Positions 1 through 15,000 of a stretch of 64,000 nt of DNA are shown piece after piece. The notes under the pieces are model-generated. The model made no database searches, had not been told where the DNA came from, and saw only the letters and a list, made by a program, of their open reading frames with translations. The stretch lies in assembly GCA_013397115.1 (NCBI GenBank), contig VWZW01007179.1, positions 1,546,176 to 1,610,175 on the forward strand. The letters run 5' to 3'. Positions within the stretch are counted from its first letter, which is position 1. Every line of letters begins with the position of its first letter. The translations under genes were made by a program, and so were the position numbers. Origin of the DNA: Edolisoma coerulescens. Its lineage: Eukaryota > Chordata > Aves > Passeriformes > Campephagidae.

Positions 1-3000
1 TCAGGTTACATAATTTAGACTGCATTATGGCATTCACAAATCCAAGTTCTAAAATATCTGTTGCAAATTTAAAATTTTTAATAAAAGCATACCTTTTCAG
101 CAAGGACATTTAATTCCTCTTTTGACAGCAGAGCTATGAATGGTCCAACATCTAATGTTGTTTCTGCTGTCCAGTTGTTTGAGGAGCTGAAAAAATATTT
201 TGAAAAATTGTATTAATAAAGAATGTTACAATAAAAATAATACTAAAACTTCAGTGTTTTTATGATACTTTATCATACAGGAAACACAGTTCGATGACAA
301 TGCGATGATTCATTGTTATTAGCATCAGATTGCATTTTCTCATCTCTCTGGGCATAGGGCAGCAGTGGAACTTGCAATATAATCAGAAAAACCCTTCGAA
401 TATGGTGGTGATGGAGCTCTCCCTCAACAGTCAAGTGTTTTTAGCATGACAGTGTTTGAACAAAGAGAAATCATTCTTTCTCTGAAAGAAAATTTACCAT
501 TTTCTGTCTGTTCATATTGCAATAGTAGTCTGCAAAATGGTTATCAAAAGAGAAGTAGAAACATCATCCAAATCTGACAAATGTTAGTCAACCCATTTGG
601 TGGATGACTTCATAAAGCACTTGGATAAGTAATTTTCAGCTTGACAGAGCCTACAGAGGAGGGTAGTAACAAATATGTTACTAGTTCGTGTTCCCACAAA
701 CAACTGTATTTGCTTTGTTGCTCCGCTATGAGGATGTTTAAATAGTTTCAAAATCAAATTATATAAAAAAAAGTAAAATCTTATTTAGCGCCATGTGCCA
801 CGATTCAATAGAACTGATCTGTATCAGGATCAATGCAGGGATGGGATCTGGTGGAAAATACAGCTGTCCTATCACAGAAAAATTCTGACTAGCAGGAAGC
901 TGAACAGCATCTAACGTGACTGGGTGGACCAAGTGAATGACTTTGGGGTGAAGGGGGGGTTAGAAACTGTGCATCCAGTCTCCCTTTTCAAAGGCAAGAC
1001 ACTTCTGAGGGACAATGGGAGAGAGAAACAGTGTATTCCTGCCAGATAGAGGGTGGCTTTGTTCTTTGCATGACTGATACCAGTGAGGCTCCAATCGCCC
1101 GCCTAATCTGAGTCCTTACTGACACCCAACAGGCTGCCAACTCTGCTGCTTCAGGTGCTCGAATTTTATATCCCTCTGCTTCTTCTCTGCTCTCTCCTTT
1201 TGCCACAGGTGCTTGCAGTCTTCTTTATTTGTCTCCTCCCACCAGCACACCGAGTATCCCACTTGCATTTTCCCATTCTTTGCATTCCTGCGCCATTCTC
1301 TGCCCGTAACCCCGTTCTCTTGCCAAGCCAGTGAGTCTGTTTGCCTGCCCCCCCTCAAACATTACACTTTCTCTCCTTTTCCTCTGGACTTAAGTCATGC
1401 AGGGTGTCCCTGGGGTTGTGTTCTGTTCCACAGTTATCACGTTACACACGAGAACAGAAATGTCATTCTAGTGGACAAGACCTCGAGCCTGGCCAGTGAC
1501 AGAAGCTGCTTTGTGCTGTTTTCACTGCAGTTCATCTGGGCAAAGCAAATGCTTGGTATTTGCATGGCCTAACCACCAGCACGACCAAGGTGGTGTATCC
1601 AATACCTTACCCATATAACTGAAGGAGTTTGTATTTAATTTCAGTCTTCTGCTCATGGCTGAGCTCTTGGCAAAGTTTGAATTGATGTAGGGCTGCTGCC
1701 ATTGCCTTCAGGGACACTCTGCCATGTAGAAAGGCTGCAGGTAAGTGGCAGATTAGATTTCCAAGGAGGTCAACATCATATTCATCAGCAATGGAGCTGT
1801 TCTGAAACAAGAAGCATTTGCCCTGTTGGCAGAGCTAACCTGGGCTCTTGCCCTGTATCACTCAGCTGCATCACAACTCATTTCAGCTTTAAGGAACAAA
1901 GACACAACAGTTTGCACTGGCAACTTAATCTACAATTTCTGCTGAGACTGCCTTATATTTTTTGTTTTACCAATCCAACTGGTGATATTTCATGAGCACT
2001 TCTCAGAGCTTTCAGTATTCTTTATTCCATACTGAATCACACATAAAGAATGTGACCACCCAGCACCTGCAGAGGTGGTGCAGTTCTGTCTGGCAGCACA
2101 GCCCTCACCCGGCCCCTTGCAGCAGAGGGGCCCCAAGCTCTTGCTGTTAGAAGGCTGAGCTCTGGGGGGTTTCTCAAGCAGCTGCCAAAACACTGGGGAT
2201 TATACAGCTGGTACTGTGTGGAAGGACAGGAATAGCCACAGCTACCTCAAAGAACTAGTTTCCCCTAAAAACTGGTGAGTGCTGCAGCTCCCAGACAGCA
2301 CAAGTCACAAAATCCTCCTGGTTACCACCCCCTCTCCCACGGAGCTCCCTGTGCCACAACAGCTCTGCAGGACTGGCACTGCTTGGAGCCAGGGGAACAG
2401 CTCCAGGTGCAGACTGGTCAGCTCCAGGCTGTCCTGGCCAGCAATGACAGGTCATGAGAACACTGTAACATGCATGGAGTCAAGGAAAATTGTTAAGGAA
2501 GGCTTCCTTAAGCAGCAAACAATAAAACTGAAACAGTACATAAACCCCCAAAAGAATGCAGATGGACAGGTGAAGAACTCATGCAGGTGGTGACTCTCCA
2601 CCTCCATGGTGTCTCCTCCTCTGCTGACCCCACTCAGCCACACCCACCAAGCACTCCTGTACTTTTTGCAGGACAGCATCCCTTTTGTGATGGCCTGGAT
2701 TCAGAAGGTCCATTCCAGTCTTCCCCAGACGCTCAAGGAAAGGGACACACAAAGGGCCTGTAACGTACTCCAGGTACTCAGAGCTGCAGAAAGAATTCAA
2801 ACAGTCTCAGAATGCAAACCTGACCTTCAACACCCACAACCATACCCATAAAATCTGTGATGACAGAAACATTTAGAGACAAGGCTGGACTAGAAAAATC
2901 ATAAACCAGACAGGCCAGAAAAATTGCAATTAATCCTCACCTTACTTCAACATCCATCTTCTTCCAGTTCATCAGGACATGAACTGAACTCCAAAAGATG

Positions 3001-6000
3001 GCTAAGAATTATTAACAGCTGCAAGTGGATGAAAGTGCTCTGAGATACTTCAACACCCTATAAAACAAGACTGTCTACAGTTCAGAAACTTTTCCCCTTT
3101 CTCTGTTTTATTAGGAATATTTCTCTGATGAATGAAGATGTGGTGGGTGGCCTAAGGACCACAAGCACTTTTAGAGTAGGTTTCCTTTTTATCAAAGTCC
3201 AAAAATCCTGCCAAATTAAAATGATGCTCTTCTCCACACAGAGTGGCAGACAACCTTTGCAAATAAAGCCACAGCCCACATCTTCACAGGCCCAGCCTTG
3301 CCAGGGTAGGCAACAGCACCAGTGACTTCTGATGGCCCTGAACAGGCAACAGGCAATCGCTGCCAAATAACTGGGTGCTGCAGTTTGTAGGAAGCCTTGC
3401 ATTAAAGTCTCTCCATTATTATTTTATAGTTGTTAAATAGAGTAGAGCCTTTTCAAACTGAATGCTTTTCTTACTTTTTTCAATTAAAAATTATTTCATG
3501 AGAAGAATGGTTCTCAGTCCCTTTTATCCCCTTAGGCACACAGAGAGAGACAAAGAAAGAAAGGAAGGAATTAACAAGTTCTACAATTCAGGAGTTCTTA
3601 TCAATATGCAAGGTTTTTTTTTCCTAAGAAAGCAAGCTGTCACTGAAAAGTTTTGCTAACTTACACAAATGTCTTAAAACACCCTGAAATGTTTCTAACC
3701 ATACCGAGCAATATGCTTCAGCAGTACCCAGTGCTTTTGTCTTACATATCCACTCTCCAAAAAAACCCCTAAACAAATGAGCAAACCTGAACCGAATAAG
3801 CCCATCTAGGGGGAAAAAAATCCTCAATTGTGACAAAAATGTGCTGTACTAAAAGACAAAAAGTATGACCAACTTTCACTTGGGACAGATTTTGCCTACA
3901 TTCAGTGACCACTTCTGATAAATTACCATTTGTTTGATTCATCAGCTTTCTTAGGACTGAAGAGATTATTTTAAAAGTGCTCAGAAGTTAAGATGGACTA
4001 AGATGTAACTCACGGAAGTGCCAGTAAGAGGAATGGAGGAATAGATGCATTGGAGACTTCCCAAAACTTCCAAGCCAAACAATTAACCTAAAAGCAACAA
4101 AAATTTAGGATCTTGAACCTCTGGCAATTTTGAAGAAAAATAAAAAATCTGGCCTGTTTATTGCAGCATATAAATTAGCATATATAATATGTGCACATCA
4201 GCTTCAGAGAACATTTTTATCTGGCTTTTTTTAGTTTTCTTTTTGTAGACATCAGAGATGAAACATCCTGTATTTGGGAACATGAGAGCATTTGTATGTT
4301 TTCAAAACTTCCATGTACTTCCAAACAGATTACTCATGAATTAACAAGTCAGAAGGGCTGCAGGAATTTTTGCAATTTGCAAGTGACAAGCGAAATTGTC
4401 AAAATGAAGTATGATAACAGACAAATTCACACAGAAAAGATTGAAATAACATATTCTAACAGACAAGTTTAGACATACAGGATTCTGAAAAAAAATCCCC
4501 CAAAAAACAAAGACAAAATAGAATGAATCAAATTCTAATTTACCTAATTTGGATATTGGGTAGTATGTTTATGTACATAAAGTCTTATTTTTTTTTTGTT
4601 TTACCTGATATGGAGTAAGCAGATGAAGATTTATTTCAAAGAATTTAAAATTGTTTAAAAATATGTCTGTGTCCATACTCTCAATGAGTTGACAAGTTAC
4701 TCCTTTCACAAGCTGTCCTGTGCTGAAAGGAAAAGCAAATTTCAATCTTTTGAATATTTAAGCAGGATCTAGTCCTTACTCCCCATGGCCCCATCCTAAG
4801 ACACAGTTCCTTCACCTCTCTTTCCCATTTCTTGTAATTAAAAGGCTCTTGAAAGTAAAAATGCAAACAAATTGAAAAATATCAACTAAGCCTTACAACA
4901 CCCAAACCTCTGCAATGCTTTGATCCTGATTCTGGTTTTGAAGACCCTTTTTAGTGAGGGGGTGAATTATCCTGCGGTATCCAGGAACGAATAAACGTAA
5001 GATAATACAAAATAATCACATCTTGTTTACCTCGAAGTTGCTCTCATCACAAAACTAGTCAAACCCCATTTCAAAAGAGACATTATCCATACCTTAGGAG
5101 GTCAACAGGATAGTTTTCCTTAGACAGTAATTCATACAGATACAAAGCCTGAAATGAAACCCACCACGATTAAAGTTAACTTCAGTTAATCCAGCTGTGA
5201 GATACAGTAAATACTGCAAGGTTTCTCTACTCTCAGCTCTCTTATGTACTCTGAAGGTACTTCTGTGGTCCAGTTGGAGCAACAAAAAGGTTTGGCATCC
5301 AGTGCTGAATTTTTTTTTCACAAGACAAGACGTCACTGACTGGCATTATGGGATGTTGTTAAACCTGTACATGGCCCACAGCCACTGAAAAACTTTGGGC
5401 TGAAGGGACCTCTGGAGATCATCTGATCCCACCTTTCATCTCTCTGGACAGAGTCAAAGATTTTTACAGGGAAATGTCTAATATGCAGTACTGGAAAGAG
5501 AAAATTTACATGGCAGAAACCTGGGAACTTAAATTCAGCATATTAATGCTTCCTTTTCCATAGCATTGTCCCATAATGCTGCCTGGGCTCTAAATGCCCT
5601 TTGGGGTTTATGTTGAGATGTCACTGGGGCAGTTCCTTCCTCTTACCTGTGCTCCTTGAACACAAATATATTACACCCCTTTTCTAATTCTTCCCTCACA
5701 CTAAATTGCAGTGGAATGGGAACTGTATAATCATTTTTACCTGGCTGCTTCTTAGTTCTTTTTCCTTCAGCATTGAAGAATTATATCCAGTCTGCTTCCA
5801 TAAACCAGAAAGAGAGATTTCTTTAAAGAAAGCTCCTTGTATATCTTTGACTGATGAAGAAAATTCTCCAGATGCAGCTATCTAAAAAGAGGAACACAGA
5901 AATACATGGCATTTCAGAACTGATGCCTAGATTTACAGGATTTGCCCTTCTTTCTACTCCGTGTAATATTTCTCTTAAGAGGATAAAGGAAAAATATGAC

Positions 6001-9000
6001 AGTATTAAAAACACAATGGAAATAAGCAAGAGAGAGCCTTCAAAATCCACGTGGTGTTCAGAAAAAAGCAGTAGAAACATCAACCACTGAGCTAAAGGAC
6101 ACATCTTAGTTTAATTCATGCTCTACATTTCTGGTTACCGTGCTCTTGTGCAGAGAGAACCTGCCACACACTGGAGTTTATAATCACCTTCCTGAGGATG
6201 CCTTGTTGCTGTGCAGGAGATAAGTCAGACAAGTACTGGGACGTTGTGCCTCGAATAATCTGAGCCAGCTCCCTGGGGTTCATGCTGTGGAGGGACCGGG
6301 TGCCAACTCCTGTCACCAAGGCCCCCATTTGGCTCACGTTATAAAATGATAAAACCTGCAGGGACAACAGCACAAGCAAACAGGAAGTTTTCTGGCTCGA
6401 GAACAGCAGATGTATTTAAAAGCAAAAGTCAATAAATAAATCAAAACTGTTCTTGTTAAATACTTAATACATTTCTTGCCTAGGAATGAATTTTCTATGT
6501 CTATCCATGGAACAAATGTGTGAAGTTCCTCAGAAGTTCCTTTTTCTGAAACTTCAACCAGGACCTGATTCCTTACATTACAGGATATTTGAATATACAA
6601 CCTGGGATCTCTGATCATGCAAATTCTGCTTAGGGCAGTGATTCAGACAAAATAATATATACAACTGCCAAATCCAAGTATTCATTCTCTCTGTTACTAG
6701 AGAATGACTTTGGGACGTACAATCTTGGATGCTTTTATTTGATTTAAACACATTTTTCAGGCCACTAACTAAATAGAATTCTTGTACTAAACTTTTCAAA
6801 ATCTACAGTTATTGTTGAGAAAAAGCCATTTTACTTTTAAAAACAGAAAGGAGGAAAGCTGTTATCAGAGGTACCTTTTCATAAGAGAGATATTTACTGG
6901 ATAAAATCACAACTTGGCTCTTTGCCCACCCAGAGACTTGGTTTAATGTTGCAATAGCATTATGCACTGCTTCAGGTGACAGAGATTCCAGCTGACTTGA
7001 AGTTAGTCCAACCACAGCATCTGACAGAGATCCAAGGGTATCATTCAATGTCTGGTTTTGCATGGCAATGTTCAGGAGCTGAGATTTGAGCTAAATCAAA
7101 CAAAAAGAGCAGATGGGAAATAAAAATCTGCCAAGAACCAATTTCCATTTCCACCTAAAACATTAACTGGAATCTCTGGAATAGGCATTGGCAAATATTC
7201 ACACACTTCATAAAATTTCAAAAATAGAGCCACAGTTGTGAAAAGAATATGGAACAGGAATATGAAACAGAATGAGAAAAGAATGAGCACTCACAACAGG
7301 TTTCTATTCTTTGCATGCTCAGTAACTGTTTTCCCTTATTTCTTAAGTCCCAGTAATTTTTCACTCATTTCTTTCCTTATTTAAGAAGAACATCCCTCCT
7401 CCCCTGTTTACAGGATTGTGTTAGGCAAGAAGAACAAGTGTTGCACCCACCTCGTGAACCTCGGCCTGGAAACCTCTCAGATGATTGCATTTAATCATTT
7501 GATGAAGTAGAACCCGTGCCACAGCTGCCTCCATCTGTTCCAGGTCATCATAAAAGCAAACCAATAAACCCAGCCTACAGAGCAGAAATACATTAGCTCC
7601 CTTCTGACATAAAAGGTGTCACTGTTGGGAAAAGGAATCACAGCTTGGTACCTTCTCCTTGTGATCACAGCTTGAGCCACTTCTGTTTGTCACAAGTGCC
7701 TCAACCTGCAATCTTTAAAACTTAGCCTCCAAGTGGGGTATGAGAACATGCACTGGCCTTTGTATTCAGCTGAATTCTGCCTGGATTGCTTGTGCTTGGA
7801 AATTTACCTGTCCTGATTCCACTCGTCCATGGCTGGATTGTCCCAGTTAATGGCTCCACTTCCCTTGACAGCATAATCTTGAAAACGATGGAGGGCTGTT
7901 ACTAAGTCTCTAGAAGTGGCTTGCTGAGTTCTTTTCTGGTTTGATTGGATGTTTTGAGCTCCAAGTCCTGCTTGGATTTCACATGCAACACAACCCATTT
8001 GTGTTTCAGAGCAGCAGCCAGAGCACGACACGGCCTCTTTATCACTTTAGGATTAAACAAAGCCTGCTGTATTTCACATCAAACACAGGACTGGCTGATG
8101 GATGGAGACCTGTCCAGTTCAACACTGGTTAGGAGAAAGCACACTGAGGCTCACTGCCCAGCTGTGCCAGCACAGCAGTCTGCAAGGCAGGGTTGAACTG
8201 AGCTCATTTTCCTTCACAGCTCCCATGCTGTAATATTTAAGTCAGCATTTCCATTAACCTCTGTAAAGTGCAACCACAGCCATAGTTTCTGGAGAGGAGA
8301 AATGGGGAAATGCCTGTTGTAGGTGTTCTTCTGGCTTAGACCTTGGGCTTATTTACTGCCTTTACCTGCAGCCCTGCAAAGAAAGAGCTCTGAATTCTGC
8401 ATTACTGTCTCTGGCCTTTGAACTTTATAGTGATGGGGATGAACTGGTTTGTAGGAAGCCTGAGTCAACTCCCTGTCCCTGTAAACTCTCAGCCTTTGCT
8501 TTCATAATTTACACAGAACAAGAGCCTCAAAGATGTGGCCAAAGCCCAGCCTTCCTGCTACAGTCCCTGGTTTTTAGCAGTCCAGTGAGGCAGGCACAGG
8601 CAGAGTCTGGGCAATAATGTCCAGATGTGAATCAAGTCAACAGTGGACAATGCTGCAGCACTACCACAAACTCAGTCAAATTCTACAGCACAGAAAGGCT
8701 TTTAGTTCCTCTAGTCCCTCAACAACAACCTGCCAGCAATATAACAAAACATACCTTCAGTAGCACATCTGAATTCATGGGAGATCATCAAACCAACATA
8801 CAAATCAAAGAAACATCTATAAGAGCATTTTTATAACAAATAATTACATTGTGATGCATTATTGCCTAGCCACCAAGAGCTCTTCATCTCCTTTGGGATT
8901 AGCAGAAATGAATAACATTACTTCTTAAAAGTAAAAGTGCATTTAAATCAACAGTATGGTTAAAATGAGTAACATAAACTAAGTGTGTTGTAAAAATGGA

Positions 9001-12000
9001 ATATATTAAAGATTATGGAGCATGACATTTCTCTCATCTGTGAGAATGAGGCAGCTCTTGTGAGTGACAAAATCATTTTTAAGATTTCTGACACTGAAAT
9101 TTAGAGCGTGGGCATAACTCTTCTCTGGCTTACTCCTCCGACAATGAGCAATGCTTCATGGAAGTCAGCGAGCTGCACTGCAGTAATGACAGGAGCTCTG
9201 AAGCCATAAAGCATATTCTCCATTAGTTTAAAGCTCCAAGGTATCCCCCAAGGAGACTACAAATAATTTCAGACAGCATTGTCTTGGGACTAAATACATC
9301 CATTGATATGACAGTGTAAATGTAAATGTGGAGTGCAGAGCTTTCTCACGCTCGCTGCGTATTTATGAGTAACAGCAGTTTATTTAGGTTTTTTATTATT
9401 GTTAAAGTTACTTCAGTGCAGATTTGACAGCCCTGAAAATTCAGTTTCTTGCTTACACACCTAACATTCAAACACATTTAGGCGTGGCTCATCTCTACCC
9501 TGCAGGACAGAGAGGACAGCAGGGCAGGCTTTACACTGCTGCACTTTGTGGCTTCTCTGGTGACACCCACGTCAATTAAAACTCACTTGAGTCCTGGTTG
9601 GCACGAGTTGAGATTTCCTCCTCCCATCCTAACTGTAACATGATTTCCACCAAACACCTCCATGTTCTGTGATTCAAGCAGCCAAGGCAACCCTTGTTCT
9701 GCTGTCCCAGTTTATTTCATTGCTCTGCAATGTGGTGGAGCTCTGCCTGGGTCCCCCAGATACTGCTGCAGACTTCCTACAAATGCTACAGGCATCTCCT
9801 CACTGTGGAGCAGGAGACAAAGCATAAGCTAATTCGGCACACCTCCAAAAATTTATAAAGTAGCAATTCTTCACTGTTGTTAAACAGGGCTGGATTTCAG
9901 CCTAGGTTTTTCTGCTGGACTGAAAAAGCTGTGCCACTTTATCAATTTCCATTTTATTCTTACTTATTCATTCCAACCATACACAGATGAAAGAAAAACC
10001 AAAGCAGCCTTGCCTGTAGATAGTTGAAGTGTTCCTCATATCAAATCCTGAAGAGTTTATCCTTTTCAGGAGGGCCTGTGCAAGCTCTGGTGTGACATCA
10101 TACACCGTGTCCAACTGCTTTGTTGCGTTGTCGTAGCTAATGAACAGTCTGATCTGACCAGCACAAACAAAACCATCATCAGCACTGTGAAACAATGACA
10201 TCCTCTCAAGTGTGTGTCTGACACTCTAAATTAACTGACCCTATTCATGTTACACAGAAAGGAAGAAGATTTGGATAAAACAGTATTTCTGAAGGCAAAG
10301 CTGAGTAAGTGATTTGAGTGATTCTCTGCCAAAATGTCATATAATTTGAGGGTCTTCTATCGTTTGTCCCTTTCAGTAGAAGTCATGGAAGTCTGATACA
10401 GATAAATAATTATGTATTAATGACAAGCACTTTAAAATAAAAAATACAGAAGAATTTTGTAAAGAATACGTTTCTATTTTCCCTCTATATTTTCTCTTTA
10501 TATTTAATTATTAAAAGACATAAAGTTATTTTTCATGTTTAAATTTGCATTTGTGTTCATATTGTTTGCAGCTGACACCACTTGACAACAACATATCCAA
10601 CCACACTTTGTTACTTACTTCATTGAGACTAATTTTCAGGATTTCTTCTAATGGGAGATGGACCATGTATCTTCCCAAAATCCATAAGCTTTCTGCACTG
10701 ACCCAAGAAGTTGATTCATTGAACTCTGTTTTGTACAAATAAATACTCACTACAATGTTAAGAAAGTAATTACTTTTCAAATACATTGTACCAAATATAT
10801 TGTTATTGGTAAATAATAAAAAAAAAAATCTGCAAATCAGAAAAATCCTCAGCAGAGAGAGTCAGGTTCCCTCCATTTGCTACACTTTAGCACCACACTT
10901 TTATGAGCCCATAAATTTTTTAATGAAATGAAATAGTGTTTCAAATGTCTCAAATTTTCTCATATAAAAACAATTAATGTTTTATGTTGTTGAAATAGAG
11001 AATGGATAAATTGTGGGACAGGAAAAATTTACCCAAAAGTATTAAATATGGAGCAGTATTTTTAAAATTCACTTTTCCTAATCAATTGCATTATTTAAGA
11101 ACATCAGGGAGGCATGATACTTTATATATCTTACATATTATTATTGATGATGCCACTTATTTCAGCAGTATACAATAGCAATAATGGAGAAAATGAAAAA
11201 CTGTTCAAATACCTACATGGAAATAGGCTGACAAAAATACAAAACACTGCACAACAGTTAAAAAATGGCATTCATTTGGCAACATTCTCCCAAGGATTGA
11301 AAATTAAATCAAGATCCAAACATCCCTGAGACAAAACACATTTATGGACTCCATGGGTACCCTGAGCCACAAAGACTCTTTTCTCCAGGGTGTTGTGATT
11401 TGGATGGCTCAGTGTGTGACACCTCTGATCACATTCCCTGGCAGTGCTGATACTCACAACTCTGCTAAAACAACATCATCAGTGCACTTTGAAGAGTTTC
11501 CAGCATCAGGGAAAAAAAAAAAACAGCCTGCATCTATCAGAAGCTGAAGGACTCCATTAAGTGATTTTTTTGAAAACACAGATCTAAGCTCCTTAACTGA
11601 GACAAGATGATGCTCCCAGCAGACCTGTCAGGCCTGCGTTTTTTTAAGTGATATTACCTCCCATTACCCAGAATATTACGAGAGCTGAAAGACATGACAA
11701 GAGAGCTAAAGACAAACCAGCACAATTTAAGGGTGTTGACTGTGGCCTTTTGCAGAACAGACTCACACTTACCAGCCATGACAGCTGTGATCCCCAAAAA
11801 CTGACCCCTATCCCAGGTGGTCCCAGCGCTACCCACAAATAAAGTGAATAAATCGCCCTCGTGCAGGACTGTTCCTGCACTCTGCTGTGGCCTGGGCACT
11901 GCAGATAAACATGAGGGAGCTTTGTCTGAGTGTGCCTGCCCAGTGCTTCACACTGCCACAACCAGCTGGGAATCAGCCCACACTCGATGCCCTGGGAGTG

Positions 12001-15000
12001 GAGTCACCACATCTGTGCTGCTTTCAGCACGTGAAGCAGCAGCCAGGGGGAAAAAGAGGCACAGCAACTCCCAGTCCCTCCCTGGGTGATCTTCCACAAA
12101 TCAAGGGTTCACCAATGCTTCAGACACAACCCAAGATGATGCTGAGAGATTTTCCCAGGACTGCTGAGTAGCACCAGGCAAGTTCTGCATCTTTGCTTCC
12201 CCAGCAGTGCACTGGCACTAACATCACCTCACAGCAGCAGCATGAACCTCCTCTCCACGACTTATTACTCTGATATTTTGAAATGGCAGGAGACACAGGA
12301 GGCAAATTTAGCTCTGCTGAAGCAAGTGGGCATCTTGCCTTTGATTTCTAGGGAAAGAGCAAGAACACACACATCTAGAAGTCTAAAATGCTCCCAGGAC
12401 AGCTGTGCTGGGATGTTCAGTGAAACCCAGGCACTGGCTCTGATGGTTCAGTGCCCTGCACAGCCCCCTTGTGGAGCCCATCCTGCCTGTCCCAGCTGTG
12501 GAACAGCTGTTTAAGGCACATTAACCAGGCAAACAGATGTGGGAAAATGCATCCAACCAGGATTAATTAACTTTGGTTTTACCTTGTCCCTTTGCTGATC
12601 CGAGTCAGTGCTATGTGCTTCCACAACATCCTGCATTTCTTTTGTGTTTTTAAACAGTGCAGTGGATAATGTATCAGGAGCCAGAGCTGTTTTTCTCATC
12701 TGAACAGGAGTTCAGAAGTGAACAACACACCTTGGCAGAGCACCTGGCCACTGTATCCTATTTCAGACTTAGAAAAAGTACAGAGAGAAAAGACTGGAGT
12801 ACTAGAAAAAGACTTTGTGTACAGCTCTGTGCAGAACAGAGGAAGAGTCCATTGGTTGGACTTGATGATCCTGGAGGTCTTTTCCAGCCTTAACAACAGC
12901 ATGATTCTATTCTATAAGTGCAAGCATCTTTGGAGAACTATTTGCCATGAGTAACAAACACATTATATTTCTGGAGAAAAGGTTTCCAAACAGCTGCTCT
13001 TAAACAGACCTGTGTTAAACAGGGGAAACAATTCAATACAAGGGACAGGCCTTTTGCTGAGTGCTTTTCTCTTATGATAAGCAAGAACAAAACACTTTGT
13101 AACATACCACTCATGTTGTAAGACTTCTGTAGAATCTGCTTCATCCAGCCATAGAGAGCTCTCTGAGTGCTTGCTGAGGTTCTGTCATAGAGGTCCTTGA
13201 ATAATGATGATCTAAGTGATACAAGGGCATGTTAGTTCATTAGTGAGTTAGCTATTCATTTTCTTTAATGACACACATGGACAAGTGATTTTACAGAGAT
13301 GCATCGGCAGAAAGCTGTGTCTGGAAAACAGACTGAGACCATACAGCAACCTCCTTTTAAATAGCCAGCAAATCCAACATAGTGTCTGAAAAATAAATGG
13401 CTTACAAGTTTCTGAAAGCATCCTCCAGCAGAAGGTTTGGGAGGCTCCCAATGACATCAGGCTGCAGATAGTTCACTGCTGATGCACACAGAACCTGGCT
13501 CAGGATATCCACACAGTCCAGAGCACTCAGAGCCAGGAAGCATTTATCCAGTGTTACAAGGAACAAGGTCCTGTTTACTCCTGGGCTTTGAAAAATTCTC
13601 TCTCTAGTCTTGTCCCAATCAAGAATAGTATTTCCCATTTCCTGCAAGCAACAAAGTGTTAAAGTAACATCTCTGATTAATTCAATATATTGTTCATTTT
13701 GAGGCCTGACAGAGAGCACTCTGCAAAGAATATGGTGCTGTTCTCATGAAAAACACCTGCAAACTACTGGTTGTTTGCATTACTTCAGATAATTCCTTTC
13801 TGGCATTGGACAGAGACCAGCTTGAACTTTTTTTACAAAACCAAAATGAAACCCAGAAAAATAATCCAAATGGCTGATCAACAAAATTACTAATTTCACC
13901 TTTTTTAGCCATCTTGGCTCTCTTTCCATCAGTCTTCACTGAAAAGAAGACACTCCCTGAGAATAACTGGCCCTACCTACCTTAGATGTTACTGTAGGAG
14001 GGTGAACTGTTCTCTGGAGATGAGTTTCTCTCTACTGATTACAGTGAAAACCCAAACGACTGACTTGGACTTGCAGCAACTTTTAGACAACAAGAATTAA
14101 ATGAAGTAAGTCATAACCTAAGAGAAGAGGGAGTCTTGGAATCCAATCCAAGCCAGGTAAGTAACTGCAGGGCCTGCACTGTGAGCCCCCCAGTCTGTCC
14201 CTTTCCATTTATCTAAACCACTGACAGCAGCTTTTCCTTTTCACAGGTGTAAAGTCACTTACAAGATGCTCCTTTTTGCTGTTGAAGAGGTACTTCATTG
14301 CAGTTTGGAACTGCTGCTGATCAAGCTGTTGCAATTCAGACAGTAGTTGCCTGGGCTGGTATAAAAGGTTCTTCAGGTAACTTTTTATGGACATCTGAAA
14401 TATAGAAAAATATGTGTAATATACATAAAACTCATACTATCATACAAGGGGCATCTTTTACTCCCTGAAAGTCTGTGCTCAAGGAGAGCTAAGTGCTTAG
14501 CTCTGTATTGTCTGTGCTGTCAATGATCAAAATAACTATTCTCCACACAAACTGAAAACAAAAATAATCTAAATGCATTCTGAAAGACAGTAATTTTCAA
14601 ATCCTATTCTTGGCTTCATGAACAAGTCCTCTCGAGGGAGCTTTTTAACAAAGATGCCTCAGTTTCTCACTTCATAAACAAGAGTAATAAAGCTTTTCTG
14701 CTTCACACAGCAGAGCTGTGAAAATGAAACTTTCAAAGAGCTAAAAAAAACCTAAAGAAAAAAATCAGATACCATGTGCATATTATTACTTAAAAAAGGG
14801 AAGGAAATGTGCAATTAGATGGGAGGAAAAGTCTGTACCAGGTCATAAGCCAAAAATATTCTCTCTTGCATCAAGCTGCATTACCAGTTAACAATCTCAT
14901 GCCTGTTTTGAAACATTTAAGGGGAATGATAGCATTGGAACAGAAATAAATGTAAGGCTCATTAGCAGCAGACTGGAATAAAATCCCTTTTAATTCCTGA

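Noticed and set aside
1213..1572. 119-codon plus-strand open frame
   Set aside because: It lies within an OTOA intron, and has no recognisable sequence or neighbouring exons on that strand.
2946..2988. A phase-compatible 43-nt exon (SVHVLMNWKKMDVE) first considered between OTOA exons 17 and 19
   Set aside because: The segment at 2648-2783 has the same phases and clearly matches the human CVPF...KVQ.CL block, so the 43-nt candidate is chance.
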